In this document: piece by piece, positions 27,393-38,318 of the stretch | How the letters are laid out: each line of letters opens with the position of its first letter | How positions within the stretch are numbered: position 1 is the first letter of the stretch | From: Leptospira dzoumogneensis | GTDB lineage: Bacteria; Spirochaetota; Leptospiria; Leptospirales; Leptospiraceae | Assembly (NCBI RefSeq): GCF_004770895.1 | Contig: NZ_RQHS01000005.1 | Span: 828,656 to 892,655, forward strand | Reading direction: 5' to 3' | DNA: 64,000 nucleotides | Position numbers and translations under genes: made by a program | The notes under the pieces: generated by a model | The model's database searches: none | What the model saw: the letters and a program-made list of their open reading frames with translations, nothing else | Told to the model about the DNA's origin: nothing

Positions 27393-29615
27393 ATGAGCCA
27401 TGCACGTCTTTTGCCGGTCCTAACCTGGAGGCTGGAGTTATTCACTCACACTGTTCCGGTCCCGTTCGCGGTATATTTTTCCGCGGTTACAGGTTCCTTA
27501 TATTCTTTGGAAGAATATCTTTCTATGGGGGCGGCCGCAACGATAGCCGCCACAGCTATGCTTTTAGGAGCCTTCTATCTTAGATATATAAGATTAAAAA
27601 AAGCATCTTATTTGGAGGATAGAAGTTCCGTGGATCCGAACCTTCTTTCTTCCGCAAAATCGATTTATATTACCCAGCCAATTTACGAATCCTTTGTGAT
27701 CGCGGGCCGTTGGTTTTTCGGAGTGCTGCTTGCCCACCTGATCGTTTATTTGATCGTGGGTTATAGACCGAATCTGATCGCTACTATTCCCGCATTGTAT
27801 TTAGGGATTATTCCGATTTCGTTTATTAGTTATTTATTTATTACTGAATATTCTATTCGTCCTGCTCTGAGTAAGAATAAGTTCAGAGAAGTGGAAGCTA
27901 GGACCAGGTTATTTTTTCCTTATTCTAAAAGATTACTAGTAGTGGTAATGGCGATGATCTCCATGCCATTCAGTCTTTTGGGTTATATGCTGTATGCAAC
28001 TGTGGATGGAAGGATCCGTTTGGAAAATCCGCTTCTACACTTGGCGATCATGGCATTCTTATTTTCCGTTCCTTTGGTCTTTACAGCTTGGATGGTGACT
28101 GAGGCGATCCGATCCAGACTTTCTTCCGTAACGGGGTTTTTGGAAGAAGTAGGAGAAGGTAATTTCGGTCTGAAAATTTCTCCCTCTTCCCTGGATGAGT
28201 TCGGTAAACAGGAACAAAGGATAGGGAAGGTTGTAGAAAGATTGAGAGGTCTTTACGAGGAGATCCAATCCTTGAACGAAGGTTTGGAATCCAAGGTAGA
28301 AGAGAGGACCAAACAATTAAAGGAAACCGCAGACGAACTAGGAAAAAGTCTGGAAGAGATCCAAAAACTGAAACTCAGTCAGGATGGGGATTATTTTCTG
28401 ACTTCTCTTTTAACGGAACCGCTTCATTCCATTCAATTGCAGGATTCTGAATATTCTTTTCGTTCTTTGACGATCCAGAAGAAAAAGTTCAATTATAAAC
28501 AGAAAGAAAGGCAGATAGGCGGAGATATTTCACTCGCACATTCTATCCGACTAAGAGGTAAACCTTATATTGCATTCGTAAATGCGGATGCGATGGGTAA
28601 ATCTTTGCAGGGAGCAGTGGGTGCTATTATTTTAGGTTCCATCTCCAGATCCATGATCGAAAGAACTCCTGCCTTATATCGAAATGTTTGGCCGGAGAGA
28701 TGGTTAAAGAACTGGTTTATAGAATTACAAAAAGTTTTCGAAGCATTCGACGGTTCATTGATGGCTTCCGCTTTTTTAGGATTATTGGATGAGTCCAGAG
28801 GAGTTCTATATTATATAAATTGTGAACATCCTTCTCCGGTTCTTTATAGAGATGAAACCACTATGTTCTTGGAGCCTAAGGAAAAGTATTTTAAGATAGG
28901 TCATTCAGGAATTGGACGCAATGTTCATATAGAAGTTTTCCAATTAAAACAAGGAGATGTTCTATTCTCCGGATCGGATGGAAGAGACGATCTTCTGATC
29001 CAATCAGAGATTGATCCGGACGATTCCAGGTTTTTGGAAATTGTGGGAAAGGCAAAAGGAGATCTGGATCGTACTTACGAATTGATCTTACAAGAAGGAG
29101 AGATTACGGATGATCTTTCTCTTCTTAGAATAGAAACCCCTAAAAGAAATTTAGCATCTACGGAAATCCTACTCAAAGATCGCAATCCTGAAAAGAAGAA
29201 TGGGATCCAAAAAACGGTTTCAGTCCAGGAATGTAGAAGATTGGCCTTGGAATATTCCTCCGGTAAAAAATATACTAAGGCAGGAGAGCTTGGCCTGAAG
29301 TATGTACAAAGAAGGCCTACGGATACGGAGTTTCTTTTTACCGTAAGTAAACTTCTTCGTAAATCGGGTAAGATCGTTCTTTCCATTGATCTAGGGGAAA
29401 GATATAGGATGAGAAATCCGATAGACTCCGATAATTTGCTCCATCTTGCGGAAATGTATGCTTCTAAAAGTAGATTAGAAAGATCATTTCAACTTTTGGC
29501 GGAAGCAACAGCGATCTCTCCGGAGCATCCAAGGGCTAAAAAACTTTCAGAATTTCTAATAGAGAAAACGGCTCAAATTTCCGAGTCCAGTGAGGATCGA
29601 AGAATATTAAGGTAA
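27393..29615 (+). CDS. Membrane SpoIIE/PP2C-type phosphatase with HAMP and TPR-like tail
   Basis: 740 residues. Six or so hydrophobic segments span residues 15-235, followed by a HAMP-like linker (VTGFLEEVGEGNFGLKI...EFGKQEQRIGKVVERL) and a coiled coil. The catalytic part (about 355-585) has IGGDISLAHSIRL, FVNADAMGKSLQGAVGAI, AFLGLLDE and VLFSGSDGRDDLL, the SpoIIE/RsbU pattern with metal-binding Asp residues. A C-terminal region of about 130 residues looks like TPR repeats (KYTKAGELGLKYVQRRPTD and on). Such enzymes dephosphorylate anti-sigma-factor antagonists; a partner STAS protein is not in this window. Adjacent two-component genes suggest one signalling cluster. Confidence 0.85.
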   Translation: MSHARLLPVLTWRLELFTHTVPVPFAVYFSAVTGSLYSLEEYLSMGAAATIAATAMLLGAFYLRYIRLKKASYLEDRSSVDPNLLSSAKSIYITQPIYESFVIAGRWFFGVLLAHLIVYLIVGYRPNLIATIPALYLGIIPISFISYLFITEYSIRPALSKNKFREVEARTRLFFPYSKRLLVVVMAMISMPFSLLGYMLYATVDGRIRLENPLLHLAIMAFLFSVPLVFTAWMVTEAIRSRLSSVTGFLEEVGEGNFGLKISPSSLDEFGKQEQRIGKVVERLRGLYEEIQSLNEGLESKVEERTKQLKETADELGKSLEEIQKLKLSQDGDYFLTSLLTEPLHSIQLQDSEYSFRSLTIQKKKFNYKQKERQIGGDISLAHSIRLRGKPYIAFVNADAMGKSLQGAVGAIILGSISRSMIERTPALYRNVWPERWLKNWFIELQKVFEAFDGSLMASAFLGLLDESRGVLYYINCEHPSPVLYRDETTMFLEPKEKYFKIGHSGIGRNVHIEVFQLKQGDVLFSGSDGRDDLLIQSEIDPDDSRFLEIVGKAKGDLDRTYELILQEGEITDDLSLLRIETPKRNLASTEILLKDRNPEKKNGIQKTVSVQECRRLALEYSSGKKYTKAGELGLKYVQRRPTDTEFLFTVSKLLRKSGKIVLSIDLGERYRMRNPIDSDNLLHLAEMYASKSRLERSFQLLAEATAISPEHPRAKKLSEFLIEKTAQISESSEDRRILR

Positions 29616-29650
29616 GGTTCGCGCCGAGAACGCAGAGATCACGGAGGGTG

Positions 29651-29672
29651 GCGTGTTGGAGTTCCTACACGC
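29651..29672. repeat. Palindromic intergenic element between convergent genes
   Basis: GCGTGT and ACACGC flank TGGAGTTCCT, which is itself nearly symmetrical, so the 22 bases can fold as one hairpin on either strand. The core GGAGTTCCTAC recurs at 41089-41135 and 62897-62950. Just upstream (29630-29648) is AACGCAGAGATCACGGAGG, which resembles the unit at 63343-63405. It lies between the convergent phosphatase and lipoprotein genes and may serve as a bidirectional terminator or be a dispersed repeat. Confidence 0.5.
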
Positions 29673-29689
29673 GCAATCAAGGTAAAGAT

Positions 29690-30364
29690 CTATCTTAATT
29701 TCATTTTTCGGATCTCTTCTTCTACAGGGATATTTTGGTATTCTATCCTTTCTTTTCCGAAATAAAGAAGGGCCTCTATTGAGTTTATTTTTGGGAAAAA
29801 TTTTCGGATCTCTGCGAGAGGGATGCGGATCGTATCTGAGTTCGGGCTTTTATTAAAAAACTCGGTATTCTCGGCTCTTAAGATGAGTTGTAGTTCCTTC
29901 GGTTCGAATATTTTGGTCTTTTCGGATTTTAGTATATTCTCGGAAAGTGTTACTTCTTCTTTTTTCCTGGAAATCGTACGAAATGGGATGGTTGTCCATT
30001 CGAAAAGCGCTCCTATGTCTGCGAACATTCCGAGGATGTATCTATTCCAAGGTTTATCATCATTATCCAGTTGTCTGTATCCGTCAGTCTTCTTATAATC
30101 GTAGTGAACGATCTTAGTTTCTAAAGTTTTCCTTTTTTCTAATGTTTCTTGGAAAGAAGCGCCTTCTATTTTTAATACCAGCTCGAAATTTTGGAATTCA
30201 TAGTCTATTCTTCCCTTATTGGAGAGTATCTCTTCTTCTTTTTTATCCAGTAAACGAGAATCTATAGTTTCCTGTTTGTACGGAAATACGGTGAAACAGT
30301 TTAGAAATATAGAATGGACCAGGATTGAGGCGGCACAAACTCCGAAAGACCGAAACCTTTTCAC
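29690..30364 (-). CDS. Predicted lipoprotein of unknown function
   Basis: 224 residues from a GTG start whose first bases overlap the stop of the Ppx/GppA gene (GTGA). A basic N-terminus and hydrophobic stretch end in HSIFLNC, a loose lipobox acceptable in spirochaetes, with Cys23 as the likely lipidated residue. The mature part is charged, with beta-like segments ([17 protein letters not shown]) and a short hydrophobic patch around [15 protein letters not shown]. No family was recognised. It is co-transcribed behind Ppx/GppA. Confidence 0.6.
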   Translation of the reverse strand: MKRFRSFGVCAASILVHSIFLNCFTVFPYKQETIDSRLLDKKEEEILSNKGRIDYEFQNFELVLKIEGASFQETLEKRKTLETKIVHYDYKKTDGYRQLDNDDKPWNRYILGMFADIGALFEWTTIPFRTISRKKEEVTLSENILKSEKTKIFEPKELQLILRAENTEFFNKSPNSDTIRIPLAEIRKFFPKINSIEALLYFGKERIEYQNIPVEEEIRKMKLR

Positions 30365-31914
30365 TGAAATAAAGGCACCATTCCGTAAGCGGATTCGAAT
30401 GCATCAGCTTGTTCTTCACATGCCCAAAGTTCCAGACTTTTATCGTAATTCTGGTTTGTGACCAAGGTGAAGATCGCCTGGTTTTTTCGGACCTGGCATT
30501 TGACGGTCTCTATCAGTCTTTGTCTGTTCCGATTGCAAGCGCTCGCGATCCTTAAAATTGCGGAAAGTTTTTCGACCGTTTCCTGTTCTCTTGGGCCGAC
30601 TCTTTGGAATTCTCTATGTTTGGACTTAGGAGAACTTTTGCGATGGTATCTTGCAGTGAGTGCTATGATCTCTATTTCTCCCCAGGTAAAACCGAGCATT
30701 GCTTCCGAGTTTCGGATCAGATAATAACTATGTTTATGATAGGCGGAATGTGAAATGAATAGTCCTACTTCATGGAGTAAGGAAGAAGCTTCTAAATATT
30801 CTCTTTCTTCCTTTCCTAAACGATGTACGGATTGGAGTTGATCGAATATATCCAGTGCAAGTTTGGCTACATGGCGGGCGTATTCTTCGTCTCTTGTGTA
30901 AGAAACTAGAAGATTCAAAATGGACTTTTGACGGATATCGTCCAGATGTCTGGAATGTTCCAAGTCCTGGAAATGTTCCCATTTTCGGATGGTATCGTAG
31001 ATAATCCCTTCTCTAAGAGCGAACTCGGAAACCGTCATATCCGGGAGGTCCAATAATTGGAATAACTCATCCAGGATCAACATTCCACCCACAATAATAT
31101 CGGAACGTTTGGAATCGAATCCCGGGATCTTACTTCTCTTTTTAGAAGTGTCCGCTTCCAAGATCATATTCCTCGCTCTTTTGAATTCCGAGGACTGGAA
31201 TGTATAATGATTGAGAGGTCTTTCTTCTATATCTCCCTCGAATGCTCGAATGATCCCGGCGGTTGCCTGGACTGTTCCGGAGGAACCGATGATCATTTCC
31301 GGTTTTAGATCTCGGATGATCTTTCTGAAAGGAAGAATGATCTCTTCCACATAGAGTTTACATTTTCGTATCTGAGAAGAATCCAGGGTTTCCGATCTCA
31401 GGAACTTTTCCGTGAGTCGGATCGCTCCCAATTTGAAACTTTTGGAGAATAAAATGTCCCCTCTATAACCCACCAAAACTTCGGTACTTCCTCCGCCTAT
31501 ATCGACGAGTAATACCTTTTTATCGAAAACCGGAAGTCCTTGCAGGACCCCGAAATAGATCAATCTGGCTTCTTCATATCCGCTGATCACATCGATTTTT
31601 ATGCCTGCTTCCTTTAAGGCGGCTGCCTGGAATTCGTTTCGATTGGAGGCTTCTCTCATTGCAGATGTAGCGACTGCTCTGATCTCCGCTTTTGAGTTAT
31701 CAGCGAGCATCTTAAAACGCTTTAAACACTCGATTGCACGCCTAAATGCGGGAGGATCGATCTCTCCTCCTTCTTCCAAACCGCTTCCGAGACGAACGTT
31801 CTCCTTCTCTCTGGCGATAGCTTCAAAGGTCCCGTTTTCTCGGACCCGGACGATAATCATGTGAAAGGAGTTTGTGCCTAGATCGATGGCTGCTAGGGTG
31901 TTTTCCCGGACCAT
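30361..31914 (-). CDS. Ppx/GppA family phosphatase with HD-like C-terminal domain
   Basis: 517 residues. The ASKHA-fold N-terminus has [15 protein letters not shown], a second phosphate loop [14 protein letters not shown], and [11 protein letters not shown]. The C-terminal half carries an HD-type region ([21 protein letters not shown], then [19 protein letters not shown]). These enzymes hydrolyse inorganic polyphosphate and/or convert pppGpp to ppGpp, tuning stress and nutrient responses. A GGGGAA ribosome site stands before the ATG. Divergent from mreB across 188 bases. Which substrate dominates cannot be told from sequence. Confidence 0.92.
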   Translation of the reverse strand: MVRENTLAAIDLGTNSFHMIIVRVRENGTFEAIAREKENVRLGSGLEEGGEIDPPAFRRAIECLKRFKMLADNSKAEIRAVATSAMREASNRNEFQAAALKEAGIKIDVISGYEEARLIYFGVLQGLPVFDKKVLLVDIGGGSTEVLVGYRGDILFSKSFKLGAIRLTEKFLRSETLDSSQIRKCKLYVEEIILPFRKIIRDLKPEMIIGSSGTVQATAGIIRAFEGDIEERPLNHYTFQSSEFKRARNMILEADTSKKRSKIPGFDSKRSDIIVGGMLILDELFQLLDLPDMTVSEFALREGIIYDTIRKWEHFQDLEHSRHLDDIRQKSILNLLVSYTRDEEYARHVAKLALDIFDQLQSVHRLGKEEREYLEASSLLHEVGLFISHSAYHKHSYYLIRNSEAMLGFTWGEIEIIALTARYHRKSSPKSKHREFQRVGPREQETVEKLSAILRIASACNRNRQRLIETVKCQVRKNQAIFTLVTNQNYDKSLELWACEEQADAFESAYGMVPLFQ

Positions 31915-32102
31915 AAGTTCCCCAAGTTTATGGAGGTCGCAATGGGTTCCAATTTGTTTTTCGTTTTTTTTGTTTTGGAATTGCCCCGGAGGATCGGGCC
32001 GGAAATATTGAATTGGATCGCGACAGTAAAATCCTAGAGATTTTCACGGATGTTGCAGATAATAAATAAGATCAACCAGCCTTCTGGCAGCAAAGGATAG
32101 AA

Positions 32103-33125
32103 ATGATATTCGATAAGCTATACGGATTATTTTCCAACGATATGGGAATCGACCTCGGAACCGCAAACACTCTCGTCCATGTAAAAGGGCAAGGTATCGT
32201 TCTTTCCGAGCCTTCCGTAGTAGCGGTCCACGCAGCTACGGGCAAAGTGCTCGCAGTAGGCCAGGAAGCTAAGAGAATGTTGGGACGTACTCCCGGCGAG
32301 ATCGTAGCGATCCGTCCTATGAAAGACGGGGTGATCGCGGACTTCGAAACGGTCGAAAAAATGATCCGCTACTTCATTGCAAAAGTCCATAATAGAACTA
32401 CTTTCGTAAAACCTAGGATCGTGATCGGAGTTCCTTCCGGTATTACCGAGGTGGAAAGACGTGCGGTTCGTGAATCCGCAGAACAAGCAGGTGCGCGCGA
32501 GATCTTCTTGATCGATGAGGCATTGGCTGCTGCGATCGGTGCAAATATTCCGATCAACGAACCTGCCGGTAATATGATCGTGGATATCGGTGGTGGAACT
32601 ACAGAGATCGCTGTGATCTCTCTTGGCGGTATGGTAATCGCCGAGTCTATCAGAACCGGTGGTGACGAGTTCGACGATGCAATCATCAAATATTTAAGAA
32701 ACCAATACAACCTGGTTGTCGGGGAAAGAACTGCGGAAGATATCAAACTGACTATCGGTAATGCTTACCCTGAGAAAAAAACCGAGACCATGGAAGTAAA
32801 AGGTAGAGATGCGATTTCAGGATTACCTCGTACTCTTGAATTGGAATCCAACGAGATCCGTAAGGCTCTTAAAGAACCGACCGACGAAATTTTAGACGGA
32901 ATTAAAAGAGTTCTGGAAAGAACTCCTCCTGAACTTGCTTCGGATATCGTAGAAAGAGGGATCGTTCTTACCGGAGGAGGATGTCTTCTCCGCGGATTAG
33001 AAACCTATCTTTCTAAAGAAACCGGTGTGCCTGTGTTTAGAGCGGAAAACCCTCTGACCTGCGTGGTACTTGGAACCGGAAAATTCTTGGACGAAGTTAA
33101 GTATCTGAAACCAGGGATCCGTTAA
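32103..33125 (+). CDS. mreB: Rod shape-determining protein MreB (actin homologue)
   Basis: 340 residues, standard length. Actin-fold motifs: [22 protein letters not shown], the second phosphate loop [31 protein letters not shown] and [17 protein letters not shown]. MreB filaments under the inner membrane guide the elongation machinery. It heads the mreBCD-PBP2-rodA operon, with AAAGGA-type bases before the ATG. A hairpin follows the stop codon, which may set the expression ratio between MreB and the downstream genes. Confidence 0.97.
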   Translation: MIFDKLYGLFSNDMGIDLGTANTLVHVKGQGIVLSEPSVVAVHAATGKVLAVGQEAKRMLGRTPGEIVAIRPMKDGVIADFETVEKMIRYFIAKVHNRTTFVKPRIVIGVPSGITEVERRAVRESAEQAGAREIFLIDEALAAAIGANIPINEPAGNMIVDIGGGTTEIAVISLGGMVIAESIRTGGDEFDDAIIKYLRNQYNLVVGERTAEDIKLTIGNAYPEKKTETMEVKGRDAISGLPRTLELESNEIRKALKEPTDEILDGIKRVLERTPPELASDIVERGIVLTGGGCLLRGLETYLSKETGVPVFRAENPLTCVVLGTGKFLDEVKYLKPGIR

Positions 33126-33138
33126 TTCGGATCTAGGT

Positions 33139-33158
33139 CTCCGGTTTGATCGCCGGAG
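33139..33158 (+). promoter_or_regulatory. Hairpin between mreB and mreC, possible attenuator
   Basis: CTCCGG (33139-33144), 8-base loop, CCGGAG (33153-33158), with partial outer pairing (CGGAT at 33128 with TCCG at 33158), then six Ts at 33171-33176 immediately before the mreC ATG. The T-run is 12 bases from the stem, too far for a classical terminator, so partial attenuation or mRNA protection is more likely. Confidence 0.4.
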
Positions 33159-33176
33159 TCCGATACGGAATTTTTT

Positions 33177-34280
33177 ATGCTTTGGCTTCAAGTTAATAAA
33201 AGTAAGGAAACCGTTTCCCTTTTATTCTGTATTGTATTCTCTCTTCTTTCTCTGACTTTTAAAAGTAATGTTTTAGTCAGAGGGATTGCAAGTTTTCAGA
33301 GAGTAGGTGACTCCGTTTCAGGTTCGATCGACGGAGTGGGTTCCTTTTTTAAAGGTGCTTATACTAAATTAGAATCTTTTGAAGCGGTTCGTCAGGAAAG
33401 AGATGCCTGCGTCGCCGCTATAGACGATTATAAACTTCTTCCCCAGGATCTGGAAAGAGTAAGCAGAGAGAACGAAAGTCTCAGAAGAGAATTACGTTTT
33501 AATACTAAACAAAAATATTCTACAGTCAAAGCGGAAGTTCTTTCCGTGCGTTTAAATTCGATCTATCGTACTATCATTATAGACAAAGGTTCCGAAGCGG
33601 GGATCAAACCTTATATGCCTGTCACTGCAAGAGCGGTGAACCAAAAAGGTGAAATAATAGAAGCACTCGTCGGAAAGGTGATCGCAGTCACCGGAGGATC
33701 CGCGGTGGTCCAGCCTATCATCAATTCCAATTATAATATGGGCGTTTCCATTCCGGAAAGTAATCTTTGGGCAACTCTATCCGGAAACTCAGGAAGAGGA
33801 ATGGAAGCATTGATGAATTATATAGATAGCGGTATCATCATTGATCCAAGGATTTTCGGAGATTATCCGATGGGTCCGAGTGAGATGATCCAATACACCG
33901 AGTCTTTAAGTAAGATCGGAAAACCTGTATATAGTTCAGGTTCTTCCGGAATGTTCCCACCTGGAATTCCTGTGGGTATCATTACGGAAGAAGGTCCGCG
34001 CAACGGAAGTTTTAAAACCGCATTCTTGAAACCTTTTGTTCGTTTTGATATGTTGGAGTCGGTCACTATCCTGATGAAACTTCCTGAAAAATGGGCGGAG
34101 ACCTGGCCGGAAGGACAGAATATCAATATAGAAAATCCATATTTTGGTGAATTAAATTACCCTAAAGAAGAAAGAGAACCTAAGGTTCCGGCTCCTGTAG
34201 GAAACAAACCTGCGGAAACCCCTAAACCTCAAAAACCGGAAGGAAATGGATCCGGATTCTCCGACGAGGAAACAAACTGA
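33177..34280 (+). CDS. mreC: Rod shape-determining protein MreC
   Basis: 367 residues. One N-terminal membrane helix, a coiled coil ([16 protein letters not shown] through RRELRF) and the MreC beta-domains with [47 protein letters not shown] and a late [13 protein letters not shown] turn ([11 protein letters not shown]). The C-terminus is a Pro/Lys/Glu-rich tail of about 50 residues beyond the core. It links MreB to PBP2 across the membrane. Stop and mreD start overlap by one base region (TGATG), and the ATG lies directly after a T-run. Confidence 0.92.
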   Translation: MLWLQVNKSKETVSLLFCIVFSLLSLTFKSNVLVRGIASFQRVGDSVSGSIDGVGSFFKGAYTKLESFEAVRQERDACVAAIDDYKLLPQDLERVSRENESLRRELRFNTKQKYSTVKAEVLSVRLNSIYRTIIIDKGSEAGIKPYMPVTARAVNQKGEIIEALVGKVIAVTGGSAVVQPIINSNYNMGVSIPESNLWATLSGNSGRGMEALMNYIDSGIIIDPRIFGDYPMGPSEMIQYTESLSKIGKPVYSSGSSGMFPPGIPVGIITEEGPRNGSFKTAFLKPFVRFDMLESVTILMKLPEKWAETWPEGQNINIENPYFGELNYPKEEREPKVPAPVGNKPAETPKPQKPEGNGSGFSDEETN

Positions 34281-34783
34281 TGATCTTAGAATATATAGTC
34301 ATCGGTGCGGGGATTTTGATCTCTCACTTCTTGAACGGAACAAATCTATTCGAGATTTCCGGATTTAAACCTGATTTTATGGTGATCTTCGTTCTATTCT
34401 TTGCTCTCCGCAGGGGAACAATGGCCGGGATCTGGATCGGATTTTTCGGCGGATTACTTTCCGATTCCGGTTTAGGCGGAGAAATTGTAGGAAACGTAGT
34501 TACCTATAAAATAGGACTTCACTCTCTTACATTCTGTATCATGGGTTATATAGTAGGAAAATTCGCAAGACCTGCTTACCATGAAAATCAGATTTCTATA
34601 ATGTTGTATTCTCTGGTCGTAACTTTGATCTCCAGGATTGCTTCTTATTTCTTATTCTCCCTATTCTTTCACGAAAATTTAAACTACTCCATCATCAGTA
34701 CCTCTATCTTTAACGGAGCGATCGCTCCTATATTCTTCTGGGTACTTGGAAAATTGTACAGATTGGAGCAGGCGGAAGGCTAA
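34280..34783 (+). CDS. mreD: Rod shape-determining protein MreD
   Basis: 167 residues with five or six membrane segments, MreD-like spacing and the block [34 protein letters not shown] split across two helices (the GF..GL..D signature of the family). It shares bases with the mreC stop codon and is followed after one base by the PBP2 gene. Function is as an integral component of the elongasome; sequence conservation in this family is low, so the call rests on both motif and position. Confidence 0.88.
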   Translation: MILEYIVIGAGILISHFLNGTNLFEISGFKPDFMVIFVLFFALRRGTMAGIWIGFFGGLLSDSGLGGEIVGNVVTYKIGLHSLTFCIMGYIVGKFARPAYHENQISIMLYSLVVTLISRIASYFLFSLFFHENLNYSIISTSIFNGAIAPIFFWVLGKLYRLEQAEG

Positions 34784-34784
34784 A

Positions 34785-36725
34785 ATGTTGGGGGGAGGAG
34801 GATCTTCTTCAGCCACGGAGTTTAGGCTTGAGCGCAGTTTCAGGCTGAGACTATACATGTTCTCCGGACTTGTTGCGTTTGCATTAATTGCATTCGTGAT
34901 CCAGCTATTCAACCTTCAGATCGTACAAGGAACCGATAACTCTTTAAAGGCGGAGAAGTTCGTCCGAAAAAGTGAGACCATTCCTGCCGCCAGGGGAGAA
35001 ATGTTCGATAGGAACTTTCTTACTCCTGAAACTTCCATGGCTCTTGTTTCCAATTATTCCAGTTTGGATGCGGTATTAAACACTTCTTTACTCAAATATG
35101 ATCCAACTAAGGTCAAAAATTTCTTACAGGAATTTGCGAGAACTCTTTCCATTCCGATGTCCTATTACGAAGAGGACTTGTTAGAGCCAAAATTTTCCAA
35201 AAAGATCAAAACTAAAAAACCATTCGTACTTTTAGAAGCTATCTCTAAGGCTCAACAAGAGCGTATATCAGTTTTTGATAATATATCTAAATATGTGATC
35301 TTAGTACCTTCTCCCAGAAGGATCTATAAGATGGGGCCTGCTCTCGCTCACGTCACCGGATATATAGGTAAGCCTAGTAAAACGGACCTTCTTACCCGTG
35401 AGATCAAATCTTACCAATGGCTTGGGAAAGACGGGTTGGAGCTCCAATACGACTCAAGACTTAGAGGAACGGATGGATTTAGGATCCAGAAAAGAAGTTC
35501 CGAGGGAAATATCGAAGAAGAAAGGGTGGTAGAACATTCTACTCCCGGAAACAACCTTGTTCTTACGATAGACAAAGACATTCAACTTGCTGCCTATAAG
35601 GCGCTCAAAGGTGCCAGAGGGACTGCAATCGCAATGCGTCCTTCCACCGGGGAAATTTTGGCGATGGCTTCTAATCCAAGCTATGATCCGAATGTTCTCT
35701 CCGGAAAAAGTAGATCGGAAAGGACCGCACATTATAAGAGAGTGGATGCGAACGGTGGATTTTTAAATCTTGCGATCCAATCCAAATTCCCGCCGGCTTC
35801 TACCTATAAAACGTTAGTTGCACTTGCTGCTTTGGAAAGCGGACACAAGGTGGATTATACTCCCGAAACAAGTTACCAATGTAATGGTAGCTACACTCTT
35901 AAGTCCACATTTGCGGGTGTTCCAGACCAAGTCTTTTACTGTTGGGAGAAGGGAGGGCATGGTACGAATGACCTGGCTCATGCTCTTCAAAAATCATGCT
36001 CCGTGTATTTTTATAATCTTGGATATAAACTAGGTTCTGATCCTATCTTAACTTATTCTCGTTTGTTCCTGCTGGATCAAAAATCCAAAGTAGATCTTCC
36101 GGGAGAGATTGCGGGCCAGGTTCCTTCTCCTGCATGGAAAAAAAGGATTTATGGGACCAGATGGTTCGATGGAGATACGATCAACCTTTCTATCGGACAA
36201 GGATTCATGTCGGTTACTCCTCTTTCCATGACTTTGTTTTACGCAGGACTATTGAACAGAGGACAGATCTACCAGCCTTATATAGTCAACGAGATCAGGG
36301 ATCCGTTAGACAATTCCATTATCAATAGAACGGATCCTCAAAGATTGAGCGATATTCCGATCCAATCTTCTACTGTAGAAGCGATCAAAGCCGGGCTTAG
36401 ATTAGTTGTGAAAAATGGAACTGCTGCATTCGTATTAAATAAACCCGGGCTTCCTGATATTGCAGGAAAAACGGGAACAGCCCAAACAAGAAGAAGGGGA
36501 TCTTCCGGATCCAACCACGCTTGGTTCATAGGATATGCACCTGCAAATGCTCCTGTCAGCGAACAAGTGTTAGTCGCCGTATTCGTAGAATACGGAGTGG
36601 GTGGAGCGGCCGGAGCAGCGCCTGTCGCAAGAGAAATGTTTAGAGCCGCTTTCCCTCCCGGAAGTTTCAAAAGAACTGCGGAGATACCTGAGACCGCTCC
36701 TATAGCGCCGGAGAATGTACAATGA
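34785..36725 (+). CDS. mrdA: Penicillin-binding protein 2 (elongation transpeptidase)
   Basis: 646 residues from the ATG at 34785, one base after the mreD stop; a ribosome site (GGCGGAAGG) lies just before. One membrane anchor (about 25-45), a dimerisation domain starting with [12 protein letters not shown], and the transpeptidase domain with SxxK at Ser339-Lys342 (PPASTYKTL), SxN region SCSVYFYN and KTGTAQ near the C-terminus. It crosslinks side-wall peptidoglycan made by RodA. The last bases overlap the rodA start by 4. Confidence 0.95.
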   Translation: MLGGGGSSSATEFRLERSFRLRLYMFSGLVAFALIAFVIQLFNLQIVQGTDNSLKAEKFVRKSETIPAARGEMFDRNFLTPETSMALVSNYSSLDAVLNTSLLKYDPTKVKNFLQEFARTLSIPMSYYEEDLLEPKFSKKIKTKKPFVLLEAISKAQQERISVFDNISKYVILVPSPRRIYKMGPALAHVTGYIGKPSKTDLLTREIKSYQWLGKDGLELQYDSRLRGTDGFRIQKRSSEGNIEEERVVEHSTPGNNLVLTIDKDIQLAAYKALKGARGTAIAMRPSTGEILAMASNPSYDPNVLSGKSRSERTAHYKRVDANGGFLNLAIQSKFPPASTYKTLVALAALESGHKVDYTPETSYQCNGSYTLKSTFAGVPDQVFYCWEKGGHGTNDLAHALQKSCSVYFYNLGYKLGSDPILTYSRLFLLDQKSKVDLPGEIAGQVPSPAWKKRIYGTRWFDGDTINLSIGQGFMSVTPLSMTLFYAGLLNRGQIYQPYIVNEIRDPLDNSIINRTDPQRLSDIPIQSSTVEAIKAGLRLVVKNGTAAFVLNKPGLPDIAGKTGTAQTRRRGSSGSNHAWFIGYAPANAPVSEQVLVAVFVEYGVGGAAGAAPVAREMFRAAFPPGSFKRTAEIPETAPIAPENVQ

Positions 36726-38242
36726 TGTCGGATCGTTCCATAGATAGGATTGACTACTTTTTGGTAGGCTCGGTCATCATAGTGGTGATCTGCAGTGTTC
36801 TTACATTATATTCACAAGAATATAATTTTGATGATCCTAGTGTCGGGCTCATGAGCCATAAATGGTTCAAACAGTTCTTATTCTTCCTCGGTGGTTTAGT
36901 GATCATGTGGTTCGTGTCCAGGATCAATTACCAATTGATCGGGGCTTATGCGTTATTCGTATATGGATTCGCAATTTTACTCTTAGCGCTTACACTCGTT
37001 AAATGGATCGGATATCTCCCTTCCAGTCGAGGTGCAAGATCTTGGATCAAGATAGGACCGTTCTTATTGCAAGCATCCGAGTTCGCAAAACTTGCCACGG
37101 TGATCTTACTAGGCCAGTATCTAGTATTAAAAGAAAAAGAAATGAAGAAGCTTGTGGTACTAGTCATCCCATTCGGGATCGTTCTACTCCCAATGGCTTT
37201 GATACTATTGCAGCCCGACTTCGGAACTGCGGTATCCTTTTTACCGATCTTATTCACGATGTTATTCTTAGGAGGAGCCGACTATTTTCACATCGGTTCC
37301 TTTATCACATTCGGAGGGATCTCACTCGTTCTTCCTATGTATGTGGAATATTCCAAACTTACATTACTGAATGATATCCTCGCATTCTTACAAAGGACCG
37401 GAAAAACGGACCTTCTATCCGTAGTAAACCGATTGGGTGGAAAAACCTGGCAGGTATTGGATGGGAAAGAAGTAGCCGGGGCAAATTTAACTCCTAAAAC
37501 AATCGCCTCATTGAGAGAAGTATTCGATCAGGTAATCGATTTAGAAGGTAGTTTTATATTTAAGCTTCTCTCTAACCAAGGATTATTGATCGGAGTAGGC
37601 GCAACGCTCATCATATTTAGTATCATTATGATCTTACTCCGGGTTGCTCGGGGAAGTAAAACATTACGTTCTTATTATATTCCTCTCGGTATTTTGGGAG
37701 TCAGTTTGATCTCCGCGGTAGTTGTAATGAAAACTGTTCCTTTCCGGGAAAACCAGGTCATCCGATTGACCGCATTCTTAAATCCGGACGAGTTCAAACA
37801 AGACGCAGGATACCAGCTAAGAGCATCCAAACCTGCAGTGGGCTCCGGAAAATTAGTCGGAAAAGGATTTTTAAACGCGGAAATGACGGAAGGAAAGATC
37901 CCTCATGTTCCTGAATCCAGTACGGATTTTATTTTCGCGTCTTGGGCGGAACAAACAGGATTTATAGGATCCGTATTTTTGCTCTTCTTCTTATTCTCTA
38001 TTCCGCTTAGAGGACTGCAGATCAGTTACGAAAGTAAGGACAGATTCGGATCTCTACTAGCATCCGGGATCGTAGCGATGTTATTCTATCATATGGCGAT
38101 CAATATAGGTATCGTTCTCGGATTATTGCCGGTGACAGGGATCCCTCTAACCTTCATGAGTTACGGTGGTTCTCACTTGATTATGTCCATGGTTGCGGTC
38201 GGGATCATTCTCTCTATCAAGATGAGAAAACACGCAAACTGA
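36722..38242 (+). CDS. rodA: RodA, SEDS-family peptidoglycan glycosyltransferase
   Basis: 506 residues, longer than the usual 370-430. SEDS markers: [38 protein letters not shown], and late [34 protein letters not shown] and [12 protein letters not shown]. About 100 extra residues lie between the fourth-to-fifth membrane helices ([17 protein letters not shown] to [15 protein letters not shown]), a probable periplasmic or cytoplasmic insertion. RodA polymerises glycan strands with PBP2. Starts with ATGATG overlapping the PBP2 stop. Confidence 0.94.
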   Translation: MMSDRSIDRIDYFLVGSVIIVVICSVLTLYSQEYNFDDPSVGLMSHKWFKQFLFFLGGLVIMWFVSRINYQLIGAYALFVYGFAILLLALTLVKWIGYLPSSRGARSWIKIGPFLLQASEFAKLATVILLGQYLVLKEKEMKKLVVLVIPFGIVLLPMALILLQPDFGTAVSFLPILFTMLFLGGADYFHIGSFITFGGISLVLPMYVEYSKLTLLNDILAFLQRTGKTDLLSVVNRLGGKTWQVLDGKEVAGANLTPKTIASLREVFDQVIDLEGSFIFKLLSNQGLLIGVGATLIIFSIIMILLRVARGSKTLRSYYIPLGILGVSLISAVVVMKTVPFRENQVIRLTAFLNPDEFKQDAGYQLRASKPAVGSGKLVGKGFLNAEMTEGKIPHVPESSTDFIFASWAEQTGFIGSVFLLFFLFSIPLRGLQISYESKDRFGSLLASGIVAMLFYHMAINIGIVLGLLPVTGIPLTFMSYGGSHLIMSMVAVGIILSIKMRKHAN

Positions 38243-38258
38243 AATTTGGATCGGTAAA

Positions 38259-38318
38259 ATGGCTGGTATTGCAAAAGAGCATGCCGATATTCTATTAAAG
38301 CCGGCATGGAAAGAGTAA
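38259..38318 (+). other. Short leader frame and hairpin over the start of the next gene
   Basis: An ATG at 38259 opens a 19-codon frame ending at 38318, inside the first codons of the next gene (start 38306). CATGCCG (38280-38286) pairs perfectly with CGGCATG (38302-38308), so the ATG at 38306-38308 lies in the right arm of a 7-bp stem, and no clear ribosome site precedes it. Translation of the short frame would melt the stem. This suggests translational coupling but is unproven. Confidence 0.35.
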
